Assembly: GCA_963823105.1 (NCBI GenBank)
Contig: CAWGKC010000017.1
Span: 496,001-560,000, forward strand
Direction of reading: 5' to 3'
DNA length: 64,000 nucleotides
Source: JAJYKC01 sp963823105
GTDB lineage: Bacteria; Acidobacteriota; Terriglobia; Bryobacterales; Bryobacteraceae
Shown: positions 44,159 through 53,591 of the stretch, piece after piece
How the letters are laid out: each line of letters starts with the position of its first letter
Position numbering within the stretch: position 1 is the first letter of the stretch
Position numbers and translations under genes: made by a program
Notes under the pieces: model-generated
Told to the model about the DNA's origin: nothing
The model's database searches: none
The model's input: only the letters and a program-made list of their open reading frames with translations

Positions 44159-45701
44159 TCAGCGCGCGAATAGCGTCATCTCGTGAATCGACCACCACTC
44201 GCTGGGACTTCCTTTTTCCAGACGCACACGCAACCAGCGCAAGCGGACCGGATCGGCGAAGTAATCCCGGACGGCGTAGGTGTCGGATTGATCGATAAAA
44301 GGGATGCCTTTCCAAGACCGCCCGTCGAAGGAACCCCAGAGCGTAACGTCGTCCGGAGCGCCGTGCGGACTGTTGAAACTATCGAGCTTCAAGTGATTAA
44401 ACCAGACGGTCCGTCCGGCGTCGATATCGAGGGTCATACCCGCCGTGCGGGGCCTTCCCGTGTCCCAACGCGTCGCCGGATTCCCATCGATGGCGTCCTC
44501 CACGTTCTCCGGATGGCAGCAGACGTGAATCATCGAAGCCTCCAGCGGCATAGGACTGAATTCGAACAGCCGCGGCAGCAGCCCAATCGCGGCGACGATC
44601 GCCAGATAAACCGCCGCCCAACGCCACGGAACGCGGACCCGCCGCGAATTCCGCGATGGCGAAAAACGCCGCGCCGGCCAGGACGGGGAACAACACCTTG
44701 GCATAGTGCGCCGACCCAAACCGCACCGTCAATCCGGAGACCGCGACGAAGGGCGCATAAATTGGCGCCCACCCCGCGACGACAGCCAGGAACAAGATCG
44801 CCACTCTTCGTTGGGAACGCCACAGGAAAACCAGGCCGCCCGGCGCCAGAACGCAGATAGGCAGAGTGGCCACCAAAGAACGAGCATAGGAAAGCTTCTC
44901 CCCCTGAAAGAGCAGTGGATCGACGAAATATCCGTAAAGCTTGAAGGGCAGCGAGAAAAGCGGGCTGGAACCTTGACCGAGCGCCGCGTAGAAATAGGTC
45001 CCTAGCCAGCTTCCCGAGAGCCTCTCGTTGACTGTTAAAACCACGGCCATCAAGGATGCGCACGATAGCGCCGCGCCGCCCAGAAATCCCATCGGCGGGC
45101 GCCGCGTGCGCCACCACTTTTCGCCGGCCGCCGCGGCGACGAGGCAACCTCCGATCGCCACATCCACCAGCCGGGCGGCGAACAGGATTCCCACTGCCGC
45201 GCCCGCCGCCACTCCCCACTGAAAAGTCATTTCGCGGCACACGACGATGTACAAAACAACGGCGAGCGCGCAGGCGCAGGCCGACGTGGTCCAGGGAATC
45301 TCGAACAGCGGCGCGGCGAAGGTGGCGAGCACGATGGCTGCGAGCAGCCTCATGCTCGCGCTCGCAAGAAACGCTCCAAACACGCGCCAGCAACAATAAA
45401 CGAAGACCACGAACAGGATCAGATCGAGCGCGAAGAACGGATCCTTTGGATAGAGCCACCAGGTAAGCCAAGCCAACCCCGGATAGCCCGGAGGATACTC
45501 GAAACGGCCGAGGCTTCCATGCGGGATGGAAGTGACCATGTTGTAGTATTCGCTTTGATCGTGCCATCCGGCATACCAGCCCAATGGATGGGCGGCGGAG
45601 GGATGCAGCGGATCGCCGAGATACACAAAGACGAAAAGCAGCGCGGAGTAGGCCGTCAAAAGCCATGGCGCCGCGCCGGGGGGAACGGCGGCGGACTTCA
45701 C
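44159..45701 (-). CDS. Polytopic membrane protein with C-terminal discoidin-like domain (frameshifted)
   Basis: The first frame (from 45701) encodes about 9-10 hydrophobic helices with an extracytoplasmic loop containing GWYAGWHDQSEYYNM and FEYPPGYPGLAW, reminiscent of GT-C glycosyltransferases. It loses sense after FFAIAEF. Removing one base of the CCC run at 44638-44640 joins it to a second frame with one more helix (WAAVYLAIVAAIGLLPRLF) and a beta-rich F5/8-type C domain (NVEDAIDGNPATRWDTGRP to IHEMTLF), 513 residues in total. The discoidin domain likely faces the periplasm and binds a glycan. Confidence 0.7.
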
Positions 45702-45726
45702 GTTCCAAGCACCGCCGTGGCGCCGC

Positions 45727-47313
45727 TCACGGCTCGCGCGTCCACGCGTTGTCGATAGTCCGCCAAATTCCGCTCGGATTTCCGTCGCGCAGTTCGGCGG
45801 GCAAAGCCTCCTGCGGGAAATTCTGATAGCACACGGGCCGGGCGAAACGAAGGATCGCCGCCGTGCCGACGGAGGTAAACTTCGAGTCTGTCGACGCCGG
45901 ATAGGGCCCGCCGTGATTCATCGCCGCGCACACCTCCACGCCCGTTGGATAGCCGTTGAAAATCAGCCGCCCCGCCTTGGACTCAAGAATGGACACCAGC
46001 GAGCGATGAGTCTCCAGGTCCGCCGGCGTCCCTAAAACCGTTGCCGTCAGGCTTCCTTCCAACCGCGACGCCACCCGCTCCATCTCCTCGTTCGATCCGC
46101 ATGCGACCATCACCGTCGAAGGCCCGAACACCTCCTCCCCCAGTTCCGCATGCTCGAAAAACGCGCGGGCATCCGCCTCGAATAGCGCGGGTTTTGCTTC
46201 GGTTTTCGCGGCGTCCGCAAGCGTTCCGGACTCCGTCGTCTTTATCCCTCCCACTTCCTTGAGCGCAGCGACGCCCTTCTCATAGGCTCCCAAAATCCTG
46301 GGATAAAGCATCGTGCCCGCGGGCGCCGCCGCGAACAGTTCGCGCAACCGGGCGGCCATACTTTCAAGCGGCGCGCCGGCCACACCCACGATCAATCCCG
46401 GACAAGTACAGAACTGCCCCACGCCCAGCGTTACCGATTGTTTCAATCCCTCGGCGATCGCGGCGCCCCGCTCCTCCAGCGCGCCGGGCAATACGAACAC
46501 CGGATTCACGCTGCCCATTTCGGCATACACCGGGATGGGTTCGCGCCTTCCCGCGCCCGCGTCGAACAACGCGCGGCCCGCCAGAAGCGATCCCGTGAAT
46601 CCAACGGCGCGAATCGACGGATGACGCACCAGCGCTAGGCTCACCTCCGGCGTTGCGCCATGAATTAGCGAGAACACGCCCTCCGGCATGTTGCACCAAC
46701 GTGCCGCGGCGAGGATCGCCCGCGCCACCATCTCCGAGGTCCCTGGGTGCGCCGGATGCGCCTTACAGACCACCGGATTGCGCGCCGCCAACGCCGAAGT
46801 CGTGTCGCCGCCAGCCACCGAAAACGCCAGCGGAAAGTTGCTCGCGCCAAAGACCGCAACCGGGCCGATTGGCATCAACATCCGGCGCACATCCGGTTTC
46901 GGGAACGGCTTCCGCCCGGGATCGGCGCGGTCGATCCGCGCGTCCACCCAGGACCCTTCGCGCACCAGCGCGGCAAACATCCTGATCTGGCCCACCGTGC
47001 GTCCGCGCTCGCCCGTCACCCGGTCCCGCGGCAATCCCGACTCGGCCACGACACGATCGAGCAACGGGTCGCCGAGTCCGACAATTTCCTCGGCAATGCG
47101 CTCCAGAAAATCCGCGACTTCCGCAGCCGAGCGCTGGCGATACTCGTCGAAGGCCGCCTGAGCCAGCCGTGCCGCCGCGTCCACCTCCGCTGCGGTAGCT
47201 TCGTAGAAGGCGGGAGCCAGTTCCCTTCCTTCCTTCGGATCGTAAGCCAGTATCGCGGGCCGTCCTTCCGCCGAGAGACGGTCACCGATAATATTCTTTC
47301 CGTGTAGTTCCAT
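45727..47313 (-). CDS. NADP-type aldehyde dehydrogenase, 2-oxoglutarate semialdehyde dehydrogenase-like
   Basis: The 528-residue enzyme has the ALDH core: PIGPVAVFGASNFPLAFS, the catalytic Cys in GQFCTCPG and VGFTGSLLAG. The text (AVFGASNFPLAFSVAGGDTTSALAARNPVVCKAHPAHPGTS) matches the alpha-ketoglutaric semialdehyde dehydrogenase subgroup. It follows the FAH-family dehydratase gene by 18 bases, and together they make the last two steps of the Weimberg pentose route, 2-keto-3-deoxy-pentonate to 2-oxoglutarate. Pentose dehydrogenase and pentonate dehydratase genes are not in the window. Confidence 0.88.
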   Translation of the reverse strand: MELHGKNIIGDRLSAEGRPAILAYDPKEGRELAPAFYEATAAEVDAAARLAQAAFDEYRQRSAAEVADFLERIAEEIVGLGDPLLDRVVAESGLPRDRVTGERGRTVGQIRMFAALVREGSWVDARIDRADPGRKPFPKPDVRRMLMPIGPVAVFGASNFPLAFSVAGGDTTSALAARNPVVCKAHPAHPGTSEMVARAILAAARWCNMPEGVFSLIHGATPEVSLALVRHPSIRAVGFTGSLLAGRALFDAGAGRREPIPVYAEMGSVNPVFVLPGALEERGAAIAEGLKQSVTLGVGQFCTCPGLIVGVAGAPLESMAARLRELFAAAPAGTMLYPRILGAYEKGVAALKEVGGIKTTESGTLADAAKTEAKPALFEADARAFFEHAELGEEVFGPSTVMVACGSNEEMERVASRLEGSLTATVLGTPADLETHRSLVSILESKAGRLIFNGYPTGVEVCAAMNHGGPYPASTDSKFTSVGTAAILRFARPVCYQNFPQEALPAELRDGNPSGIWRTIDNAWTREP

Positions 47314-47331
47314 GTAATTTTCGCTAACTTG

Positions 47332-48177
47332 CTACGCCACCGTATTCACTAGCGTACCGATGCCGTCGATCGTAATGGCGATCGTGTCCCCCGGCTGCAA
47401 TGAAAAAGAATCCGGAGGGACGATGCCGGTGCCGGTGAGCAAAAAACATCCATTGGGAAAACTATTGTCGCGAAACAAGTACTCGACCAGTACCGCCGGC
47501 TCCCGCTTCATCTCCGCCAGCGTCGTCCTCCCTTCAAAGCATCGCTCGCTCCCGCGATCGATGTCCAAATGGATCGTCGCCGTCTTCGGCGGCGGTTCCT
47601 CCGCCACAAGAATGCACGGCCCCAGCGCGCAGCAACGGTCGTAGACCTTCGCCTGCGGCAGGTACAACGGATTCTCTCCTTCGATATCCCTCGAGCTCAT
47701 GTCGTTGCCCACCGTGTAACCCACAATGCGCCCCGACGGAGTAACTACAAGAGTCAGCTCCGGCTCCGGAACGTTCCACCGCGAATCGCGCCGGATACGC
47801 ACCGTCTCCTCCGGACCGGCGACGCGGTGCGGCGTGGCTTTGAAGAAAAGCTCCGGACGCTCGGCCAAATAAACGCGGTCGTAAAAATCGCCGCCTCCGG
47901 CGCCCTTCGATTCCTCGATCCTCGCGCTCCGGCTTCGATAGTAAGTGACGCCCGCCGCCCATACCTCTTGCCGTTCGATCGGCGCTAGCGCGGGCGATGG
48001 CATGGCATCCACGGCGGAAAGTCCACGCACCGCGCGGACGAGGTGCTCGCCCAAATCGTCGCGCAAAAGAAGATCCTTCGATTCCGCCGCCGGCAGGGCG
48101 AATATCCCCTCGCCGGCGCCCACAAACCATCCCCCAGCTGTCTTGAATAATTTCAATTCCTCGCTCCTACTTGCCAT
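47332..48177 (-). CDS. FAH-family 2-keto-3-deoxy-pentonate dehydratase-like protein
   Basis: A 281-residue enzyme of the fumarylacetoacetate hydrolase superfamily. The region VPEPELTLVV and GYTVGNDMSSRDIEGENPLYLPQAKVYDRCCALGP is characteristic of XylX/KdaD, which dehydrates 2-keto-3-deoxy-D-arabinonate or xylonate to 2-oxoglutarate semialdehyde. The aldehyde dehydrogenase downstream would oxidise that product. Its start overlaps the M16 peptidase stop by 11 bases, an odd functional mix within one transcript. Confidence 0.86.
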   Translation of the reverse strand: MASRSEELKLFKTAGGWFVGAGEGIFALPAAESKDLLLRDDLGEHLVRAVRGLSAVDAMPSPALAPIERQEVWAAGVTYYRSRSARIEESKGAGGGDFYDRVYLAERPELFFKATPHRVAGPEETVRIRRDSRWNVPEPELTLVVTPSGRIVGYTVGNDMSSRDIEGENPLYLPQAKVYDRCCALGPCILVAEEPPPKTATIHLDIDRGSERCFEGRTTLAEMKREPAVLVEYLFRDNSFPNGCFLLTGTGIVPPDSFSLQPGDTIAITIDGIGTLVNTVA

Positions 48178-49580
48178 TCACGATCAACCCGGGTTGCAAC
48201 ACAGAGACCTCAATCGTCTTCGCGGCGTACTTTCGCACCGCGGCGCGAATCTTCGCCGCATCGCTTACGACGACGAAGGTCAATTCCCGCCCTCCATAGT
48301 GCTTCTTCGCGGCCGCGTTGGCCTCATCGAGCGTCACCGCGTCGAGGCGTGAGAATAGCCCATCCACCTCGTCCTTCCCCAGCCCGTTCGTCTCTAAATC
48401 GCCCAGCGTGCGCGTAAGCTCTTCCGCCGTCTCCAGGCGCCGCGTCGGATATTGGCCCATCAAATACGCTTTGCCCGCGGCCAGCCGCTCCGGAGTCAAC
48501 CCGTCGCTCGATAGCCGGTGCAACACCGTCAACGCCAGATCGATCGCCTTCTCCGTCGTCGCCGTCTTTGTGTAAGTGCGAATCAAAATGCTCCCCGGCA
48601 ACCGCGGCGTCTCCACCTCGGACGCCGCTCCATAGGTCAGGCCCGAATTCACTCGCAGCTCTTCGTTCAACATGGAGAGAAACTGCCCGCCGAACACGCT
48701 ATTCACCAGCATCAACTTCACCCGGTCGGGATCCGTGCGGGCGATGCCCGTCTGCGCGACGATGAAATACGTCTGTGTCGCGCCCGGTTTGTCCACTAAT
48801 AATAGCCGCGCGCCGGCTTCCGGTTTGGCCTGGGGCGAAGCCGCCGCGATCCCGCGAAACGCCTCCCCGGCCGCCAAGCCGCCGAATGCCCGCTCCACCA
48901 ACGGGAACGCCGCCGCCGCATCAAAGCCTCCGGCGATTATCAGCGTCAGGTTGCGCCCCGTGTGGAACCTCCGGTGGTAATCGACAACATCGGCCCGCTG
49001 GATTCGGTTTAGCGTCGTCTCATCCGCCGGGTGTCCGTACGGGTTCGAGGGGCCGAAAAAAAACGCCTGGAAGTATCCCATCAACGCCGCCTGCGGATTG
49101 TCCTTCACTGCTTTCGCCTCGTCCACGCGGGCGGCGATTCGCTTGCGCACCTCGCTCTCCGGAAACGTGGGATGCAAAACCGCGTCGGACAGAAGATCGA
49201 CGGCGGCGCCGAAATCTTTCGACAAGAATTCCGCCGACAACGCCGACGCCGAATTCAACGGCTGGTCCGGATGGGCGTTCAGCGTTCCACCAAGCGAATC
49301 GAGAGCGTCGGAAAACTGCGCCGCCGAATATTTGTCCGTCCCGCTCCGCAGTAACTCCGCGGCGAGTGACGATAGCCCCGCCAGCGCCGGTGGATCGGAC
49401 TCGACGCCGCCGCCGATCAAAAGCCGAAAGTCCACCAGCGGAACGCCTTTCACCGGCATCATATCCACCACCATGCCATTGGCGAGCGTCTTGCGAACGT
49501 AGGCCGGCAGCTTCACTGTCTCCGCGCCCGCCGGAAGCGCGCAGAGGGCCAAAGCGAGTGCGAACGCGCTGCCTATTCAC
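48167..49580 (-). CDS. Secreted M16 peptidase-like subunit, catalytically inactive partner (probable frameshifted start)
   Basis: The protein has the M16 fold with the R/Y-containing second domain, but the zinc motif HxxEH is replaced by LSSLAAELL, so it is the non-catalytic half of a heterodimer with the next gene. The continuous frame can only start at TTG 49552, leaving a truncated signal peptide. Frame +1 offers GTG 49578-49580, coupled to the upstream stop. Removing one base between about 49556 and 49570 would give MNRQRFALALALCALPAGAE, a complete signal peptide. Total about 470 residues. Confidence 0.78.
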
Positions 49581-50901
49581 CGGCTTCCCCCTTCCCGGCT
49601 TCCGCTTTCTTGCCCGGCAGAAGCGTCGCTACCGAACGGTTCTCCACGCCAAGATATTTCTTCGCCGCGCTCCGCACCTCCGCCGCCGTCACCGCTTCGA
49701 TGTTCTTGTCCACCTCGAACGCCTTCGAATAGTCGCCGTCGAACACTTCGTACTCGCCGATCAGATTCGCCCTTCCGCCGATCGTGGCCATGTCCCGATA
49801 AAACGAAACCAGCCGCTGATTCTTTGCCTTGCGCAGTTCGGCATCGGAAACGCCGCTTTCCCCGAGTTTCGCCAATTCCTCCGTCAACGCCTTCTCCACG
49901 CGAGCCGTTTCCACTCCGCTTCGCGGCTGAACGACGAGTACGAGCAGCCCGGGATCGAGACTCGGCTCCCGGAACGATTGCACCGAAAAGGCCAGTTCGT
50001 CGTCGTGTACCAAACGCCGGTATAACCGCGAGCTTTCACCCTCGGTTAGCAGCGCTTCGAGCAGCATGAGCGCCGGAGTCTCCGCCGATTTAAACGCCGG
50101 AACATGAAATGCCATCATCGTCATGGGCAATTGCGCCGGCTTAACGAGCGTCACGCGACGTTCCCCCTTCTGCTCGGGTTCGATCGTCCGCACCGGCGGC
50201 GGCGGCGCGTGGCGTGGAACCGGTTCCATATATTTTGCGGCCAACACCGCCACCTCCGGCTCCGTCACGTCGCCCACAACCACAAGCGTGCAATTGTTCG
50301 GCGCATATCCCATCGCGAAGTGCGCTTTCAGATCGTCCATCGTCCAGGCTTCGATGTCGGACGGCCAGCCCACCACGGGCCAATGATAAGGATGCGCGAT
50401 GAACGCCGCCGCTTGTAACTGCTCGGCTAGCGCGCCGAAGTTGCTGTTGTCCACCGAACTCCGCCGCTCCGAATAGACCACCTCCCTTTCAGAGGCGATG
50501 ATCTTCGGATCGAAACTCAGGTCCCTCATCCGGTCCGATTCCATATCGAACATCAAGTCCAGCGCGCTTCTCGGAAACCAATCCGTGTATACGGTCACGT
50601 CCGCCGAAGTGTACGCGTTGTTTTCCCCGCCATTCTTCTCCATCTGAACATCGAATTGCTTCGGCCCGTACTTCTTCGCGCCATTGAACATCATGTGTTC
50701 GAAGAAATGCGAGATGCCGGTGATTCCCGGCCGCTCGTTTCTCGAGCCGACGCGAAAGAACAGATACATCGCCACCGAGGGGATGCGGTGATCCTCCTCC
50801 ACCAAAACCCGCATACCGTTTCCGAGCGTCCGGCTCGAAACCGGAGTGAACTGCGCCAAAGCCATGGCCGAGAACGACAGGAACCCACACAAAACGCGCA
50901 T
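49573..50901 (-). CDS. Secreted M16 zinc peptidase, catalytic subunit
   Basis: The 442-residue protein from ATG 50901 has a signal peptide (MRVLCGFLSFSAMALAQ) and the inverted zinc motif HFFEH in GITGISHFFEHMMFNG, with the distal Glu in SEREVVYSE. It is like the PqqL/processing-peptidase family and pairs with the inactive homolog downstream, which starts at its stop. The earlier in-frame start adds 25 residues before the signal and is less likely. The pair probably degrades peptides in the periplasm. Confidence 0.9.
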   Translation of the reverse strand: MRVLCGFLSFSAMALAQFTPVSSRTLGNGMRVLVEEDHRIPSVAMYLFFRVGSRNERPGITGISHFFEHMMFNGAKKYGPKQFDVQMEKNGGENNAYTSADVTVYTDWFPRSALDLMFDMESDRMRDLSFDPKIIASEREVVYSERRSSVDNSNFGALAEQLQAAAFIAHPYHWPVVGWPSDIEAWTMDDLKAHFAMGYAPNNCTLVVVGDVTEPEVAVLAAKYMEPVPRHAPPPPVRTIEPEQKGERRVTLVKPAQLPMTMMAFHVPAFKSAETPALMLLEALLTEGESSRLYRRLVHDDELAFSVQSFREPSLDPGLLVLVVQPRSGVETARVEKALTEELAKLGESGVSDAELRKAKNQRLVSFYRDMATIGGRANLIGEYEVFDGDYSKAFEVDKNIEAVTAAEVRSAAKKYLGVENRSVATLLPGKKAEAGKGEAGE

Positions 50902-51026
50902 TGCGATAGAGTAACATCCCCGGCGTTCCCCTCGGTAGCGTTGCCTAAGTGAAAAGAGTGCCTCCGAATAATCCATTTTTTCTTTAGAGTTATTCCCTAT
51001 TCATCCGACATACTAATCAGAACCCG

Positions 51027-52766
51027 ATGCAAATTCTGAAACTTGCCGCGCCGTATTTCCTCGTCCTGGCCGCTGCCGCGAACGCGCAAAATCCGCCGCC
51101 CATCGATCTCTGGTACTGGCATCATAGCTACCTGACATCGCCCGCCGCCGTGCAGTCGAGCGAAGCCTTGATCGACCAGGCCGTCGCCGCGGGTTACACC
51201 GGCGTCGCCTTCTGGGACAGCAGCTTCAGCTTCATGTCCGCTCCGTTCTGGCCTCCGCAAAACGTCGTTTATTTGCAGGAAGTAATGAACTACGCTGCGG
51301 CTAAAGGCTTGAAGATCGCCGGCACCGTCGCCCCCTACGGTTACTCGAACGACGCCTTGCAAAATAACCCAAATTGGGCCGAAGCGCAGCGCGTCTTCGG
51401 GTCGCAATTCAAGGTAAATAGTACGGGGAACTCCCTACAATTCTTAGATAGTTTTCCCGGCCTGGCGAATCCCGGCTTCGAAGATGGGAGAACGGCATGG
51501 TTCGGACTGCGCGACGCGGGGATGGGAGTGGACTGCACAGTAAGCCATAGCGGCCGTTGTTCCGGTATCATCCAAAACGCCCCTGCCAACGCCCGCTTCT
51601 GGCAATCTATCACCCTGATTCCCTGGCGGCAATACCATCTCCGGCTATTTTTCAAGACGCAAAGTTTTCACGGTTTCACTCAAGCCGACGTCCTCGACAC
51701 GGTTGACGGAAACGCGGTTCGCCTGAACGCAATCTTCAAAGTTTCGAGCACGCAGAATTGGACCGAGGTGGATTACACCCTTAACAGCCAGGCCAGCAGC
51801 TCGGCATATATTTATTTCGGCGTATGGGGAGGCTGCACCGGAACCATGTGGTTCGACGATATCCTGCTCGAAGAAACGTCTCTGATCTTCGTCACCCGCC
51901 GTGTCGGGACCCCCGTGAGCGTCTACGATCCGCAAAATCCAACCCACATCTACCGCGAAGGGACCGACTACAACCACGTCAGCGATCCGGAGATGGCGTC
52001 CCGCACGCCCTTCACCAATCTTTATCATCAACCGCCCACCATCGGACTTCCGGCGGGGACGCAACTGAAACCGGGCCAAGTGGTCGCCATGAACTCCTAC
52101 TCCGTTTCGCCAATGCCCTATGCCGGAGTTCAGGTGGGCATGTGTTTGACCGCTCCCGGGACGTTGAATTGGCTGGCCAAAAACGCCGCGGCCGTCAATG
52201 CCGCCCTGCCCACGGGGGCCGGGTATTTCATGCAATACGACGAGATGCGCCAGATGAACTCCTGCGCCACGTGTAAGGCGAAACAGATGACTCCCGGCCA
52301 GCTCCTCGCCTGGCACGTGGGCCAATCCATTCAGCTCTACGATTCTCTTCGTCCCGGCGCGCCGCTCTATGTCTGGAGCGACATGTTCGATCCCAATCAC
52401 AACGCGCACGCCGATTATTACGACGTCGAGGGTGACATCGCGGGATCGTGGCTCGGCCTTCCCGCCAGCGTCACCGTGATGAACTGGAACTTGCAAAATC
52501 TGGCGGTATCGCTGAAGTGGTTCTCCGGCCTCAATCCCTCTCAACCCGTCGCTCATCCACAATTCATCGCCGGTTATTACGACAGCGGCAACGGCGCGGC
52601 CTCGGCCACCCAGGAACTTGCGGAAGCCGCCGGCGTTCCCGGCGTTCAAGGATTGATGTACACCACCTGGATCGACGACTACTCTCAATTGCAATCGTTC
52701 TCCATCGCCGCCAAGGCCGCGTGGCCGGCGTATCTCCGCAGTGTCGGCCTCGCGCCGGTTCGATGA
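51027..52766 (+). CDS. Secreted glycoside-hydrolase-like protein with inserted carbohydrate-binding domain
   Basis: The 579-residue protein has a signal peptide (ending near AAANAQN). Residues 25-130 and 290-579 look like a TIM barrel (IDLWYWHHSYLTSP, GYTGVAFWDSSF, YFMQYDEMRQMNSC, LYVWSDMFDPNHNAH, LMYTTWIDDYSQ). Between them, about residues 150-290, lies a beta-sandwich opening NPGFEDGRTAWFG, like a CBM4/9-type module. The DE of YDEMRQ and VWSDMFD recall GH20 hexosaminidases. The family assignment is tentative; no close family is recognised. The upstream 125 bases are AT-rich without a clear promoter. Confidence 0.55.
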   Translation: MQILKLAAPYFLVLAAAANAQNPPPIDLWYWHHSYLTSPAAVQSSEALIDQAVAAGYTGVAFWDSSFSFMSAPFWPPQNVVYLQEVMNYAAAKGLKIAGTVAPYGYSNDALQNNPNWAEAQRVFGSQFKVNSTGNSLQFLDSFPGLANPGFEDGRTAWFGLRDAGMGVDCTVSHSGRCSGIIQNAPANARFWQSITLIPWRQYHLRLFFKTQSFHGFTQADVLDTVDGNAVRLNAIFKVSSTQNWTEVDYTLNSQASSSAYIYFGVWGGCTGTMWFDDILLEETSLIFVTRRVGTPVSVYDPQNPTHIYREGTDYNHVSDPEMASRTPFTNLYHQPPTIGLPAGTQLKPGQVVAMNSYSVSPMPYAGVQVGMCLTAPGTLNWLAKNAAAVNAALPTGAGYFMQYDEMRQMNSCATCKAKQMTPGQLLAWHVGQSIQLYDSLRPGAPLYVWSDMFDPNHNAHADYYDVEGDIAGSWLGLPASVTVMNWNLQNLAVSLKWFSGLNPSQPVAHPQFIAGYYDSGNGAASATQELAEAAGVPGVQGLMYTTWIDDYSQLQSFSIAAKAAWPAYLRSVGLAPVR

Positions 52767-52792
52767 AGCGCCGCGGGCCGTCGATGCGCGGT

Positions 52793-53542
52793 CTATAGCC
52801 GCCCGAACTTGGCCACCGCTTCGCGGATCGATTTGTATTTCTCGATCACCGCGTACATCGAGTGCTCCGTCTCGTCCAGTTGCTGCGCCTTCGCCAGCAC
52901 CTGCGCCGCCTTTTCGAGCGGCACCACCACCACGCCGTCCGGATCGGCCGACACGATGTCGCCGGGATTCACCAACACCCCGCCGCAGGTGACCGGGACG
53001 TTCACTCCGGCGAAACGGTAATGATTCACCGTCGTCGAAGGGACCACGCTCCGGCTGAAAACCGGAAACTGGAGCTTGGCTATTTGCGCCGTGTCGCGCA
53101 CTCCCCCGTCCACCACCGCTCCCGCCAGTCCGCGGTATTTCATCGCCGTGGTCATCAACCCTCCAATGCCCGCGTAGTTTGTCCCGTTCTCCACCACCAT
53201 CACGTACACCGACCCGGCGGGCGCTTCGTCGATCGCCTCCAGCATTCCTTGCAAGGCCTTCGACCCCTCGCCGTTCTCTTCTTTTTTCAGCATCACCGTC
53301 ACTGCCGGTCCGGCGAATTTCGACGTTTGCAGCGGCCTCATGTCCGCCGTCATATAAGCTTTCTGGCGGTATAGTTGCTCCATTGCATCGGCCACCGACG
53401 CCGCTTCCGTCAGCCGGTAGCCGTCAATCAACGAAGCCGGTTGCTCGGCTCCGCGCGATCGCGCCGGATGGATCGCCATCAGCCACAACGAAGGCAACAA
53501 TACGGAAGCGAACGCAATCGAACCGGCAATTCGTGTTTTCAT
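52793..53542 (-). CDS. Exported RraA-family aldolase/decarboxylase-like protein
   Basis: The RraA fold (250 residues) carries the substrate motif in GLAGAVVDGGVRDTAQI, with the conserved Arg-Asp pair, so it resembles the 4-hydroxy-4-methyl-2-oxoglutarate aldolase group rather than the RNase E inhibitor. Unlike typical RraA proteins it has an N-terminal signal sequence (MKTRIAGSIAFASVLLPSLWLMA), suggesting extracytoplasmic action on keto acids. ATG 53542 follows a GGAG site. It is divergent from the DUF362 gene and convergent with the glycoside-hydrolase-like gene. Confidence 0.83.
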   Translation of the reverse strand: MKTRIAGSIAFASVLLPSLWLMAIHPARSRGAEQPASLIDGYRLTEAASVADAMEQLYRQKAYMTADMRPLQTSKFAGPAVTVMLKKEENGEGSKALQGMLEAIDEAPAGSVYVMVVENGTNYAGIGGLMTTAMKYRGLAGAVVDGGVRDTAQIAKLQFPVFSRSVVPSTTVNHYRFAGVNVPVTCGGVLVNPGDIVSADPDGVVVVPLEKAAQVLAKAQQLDETEHSMYAVIEKYKSIREAVAKFGRL

Positions 53543-53591
53543 AGAATCTCCACATCTTTCGGGTGTTATATCATGATGGCATCTCCCCCTT

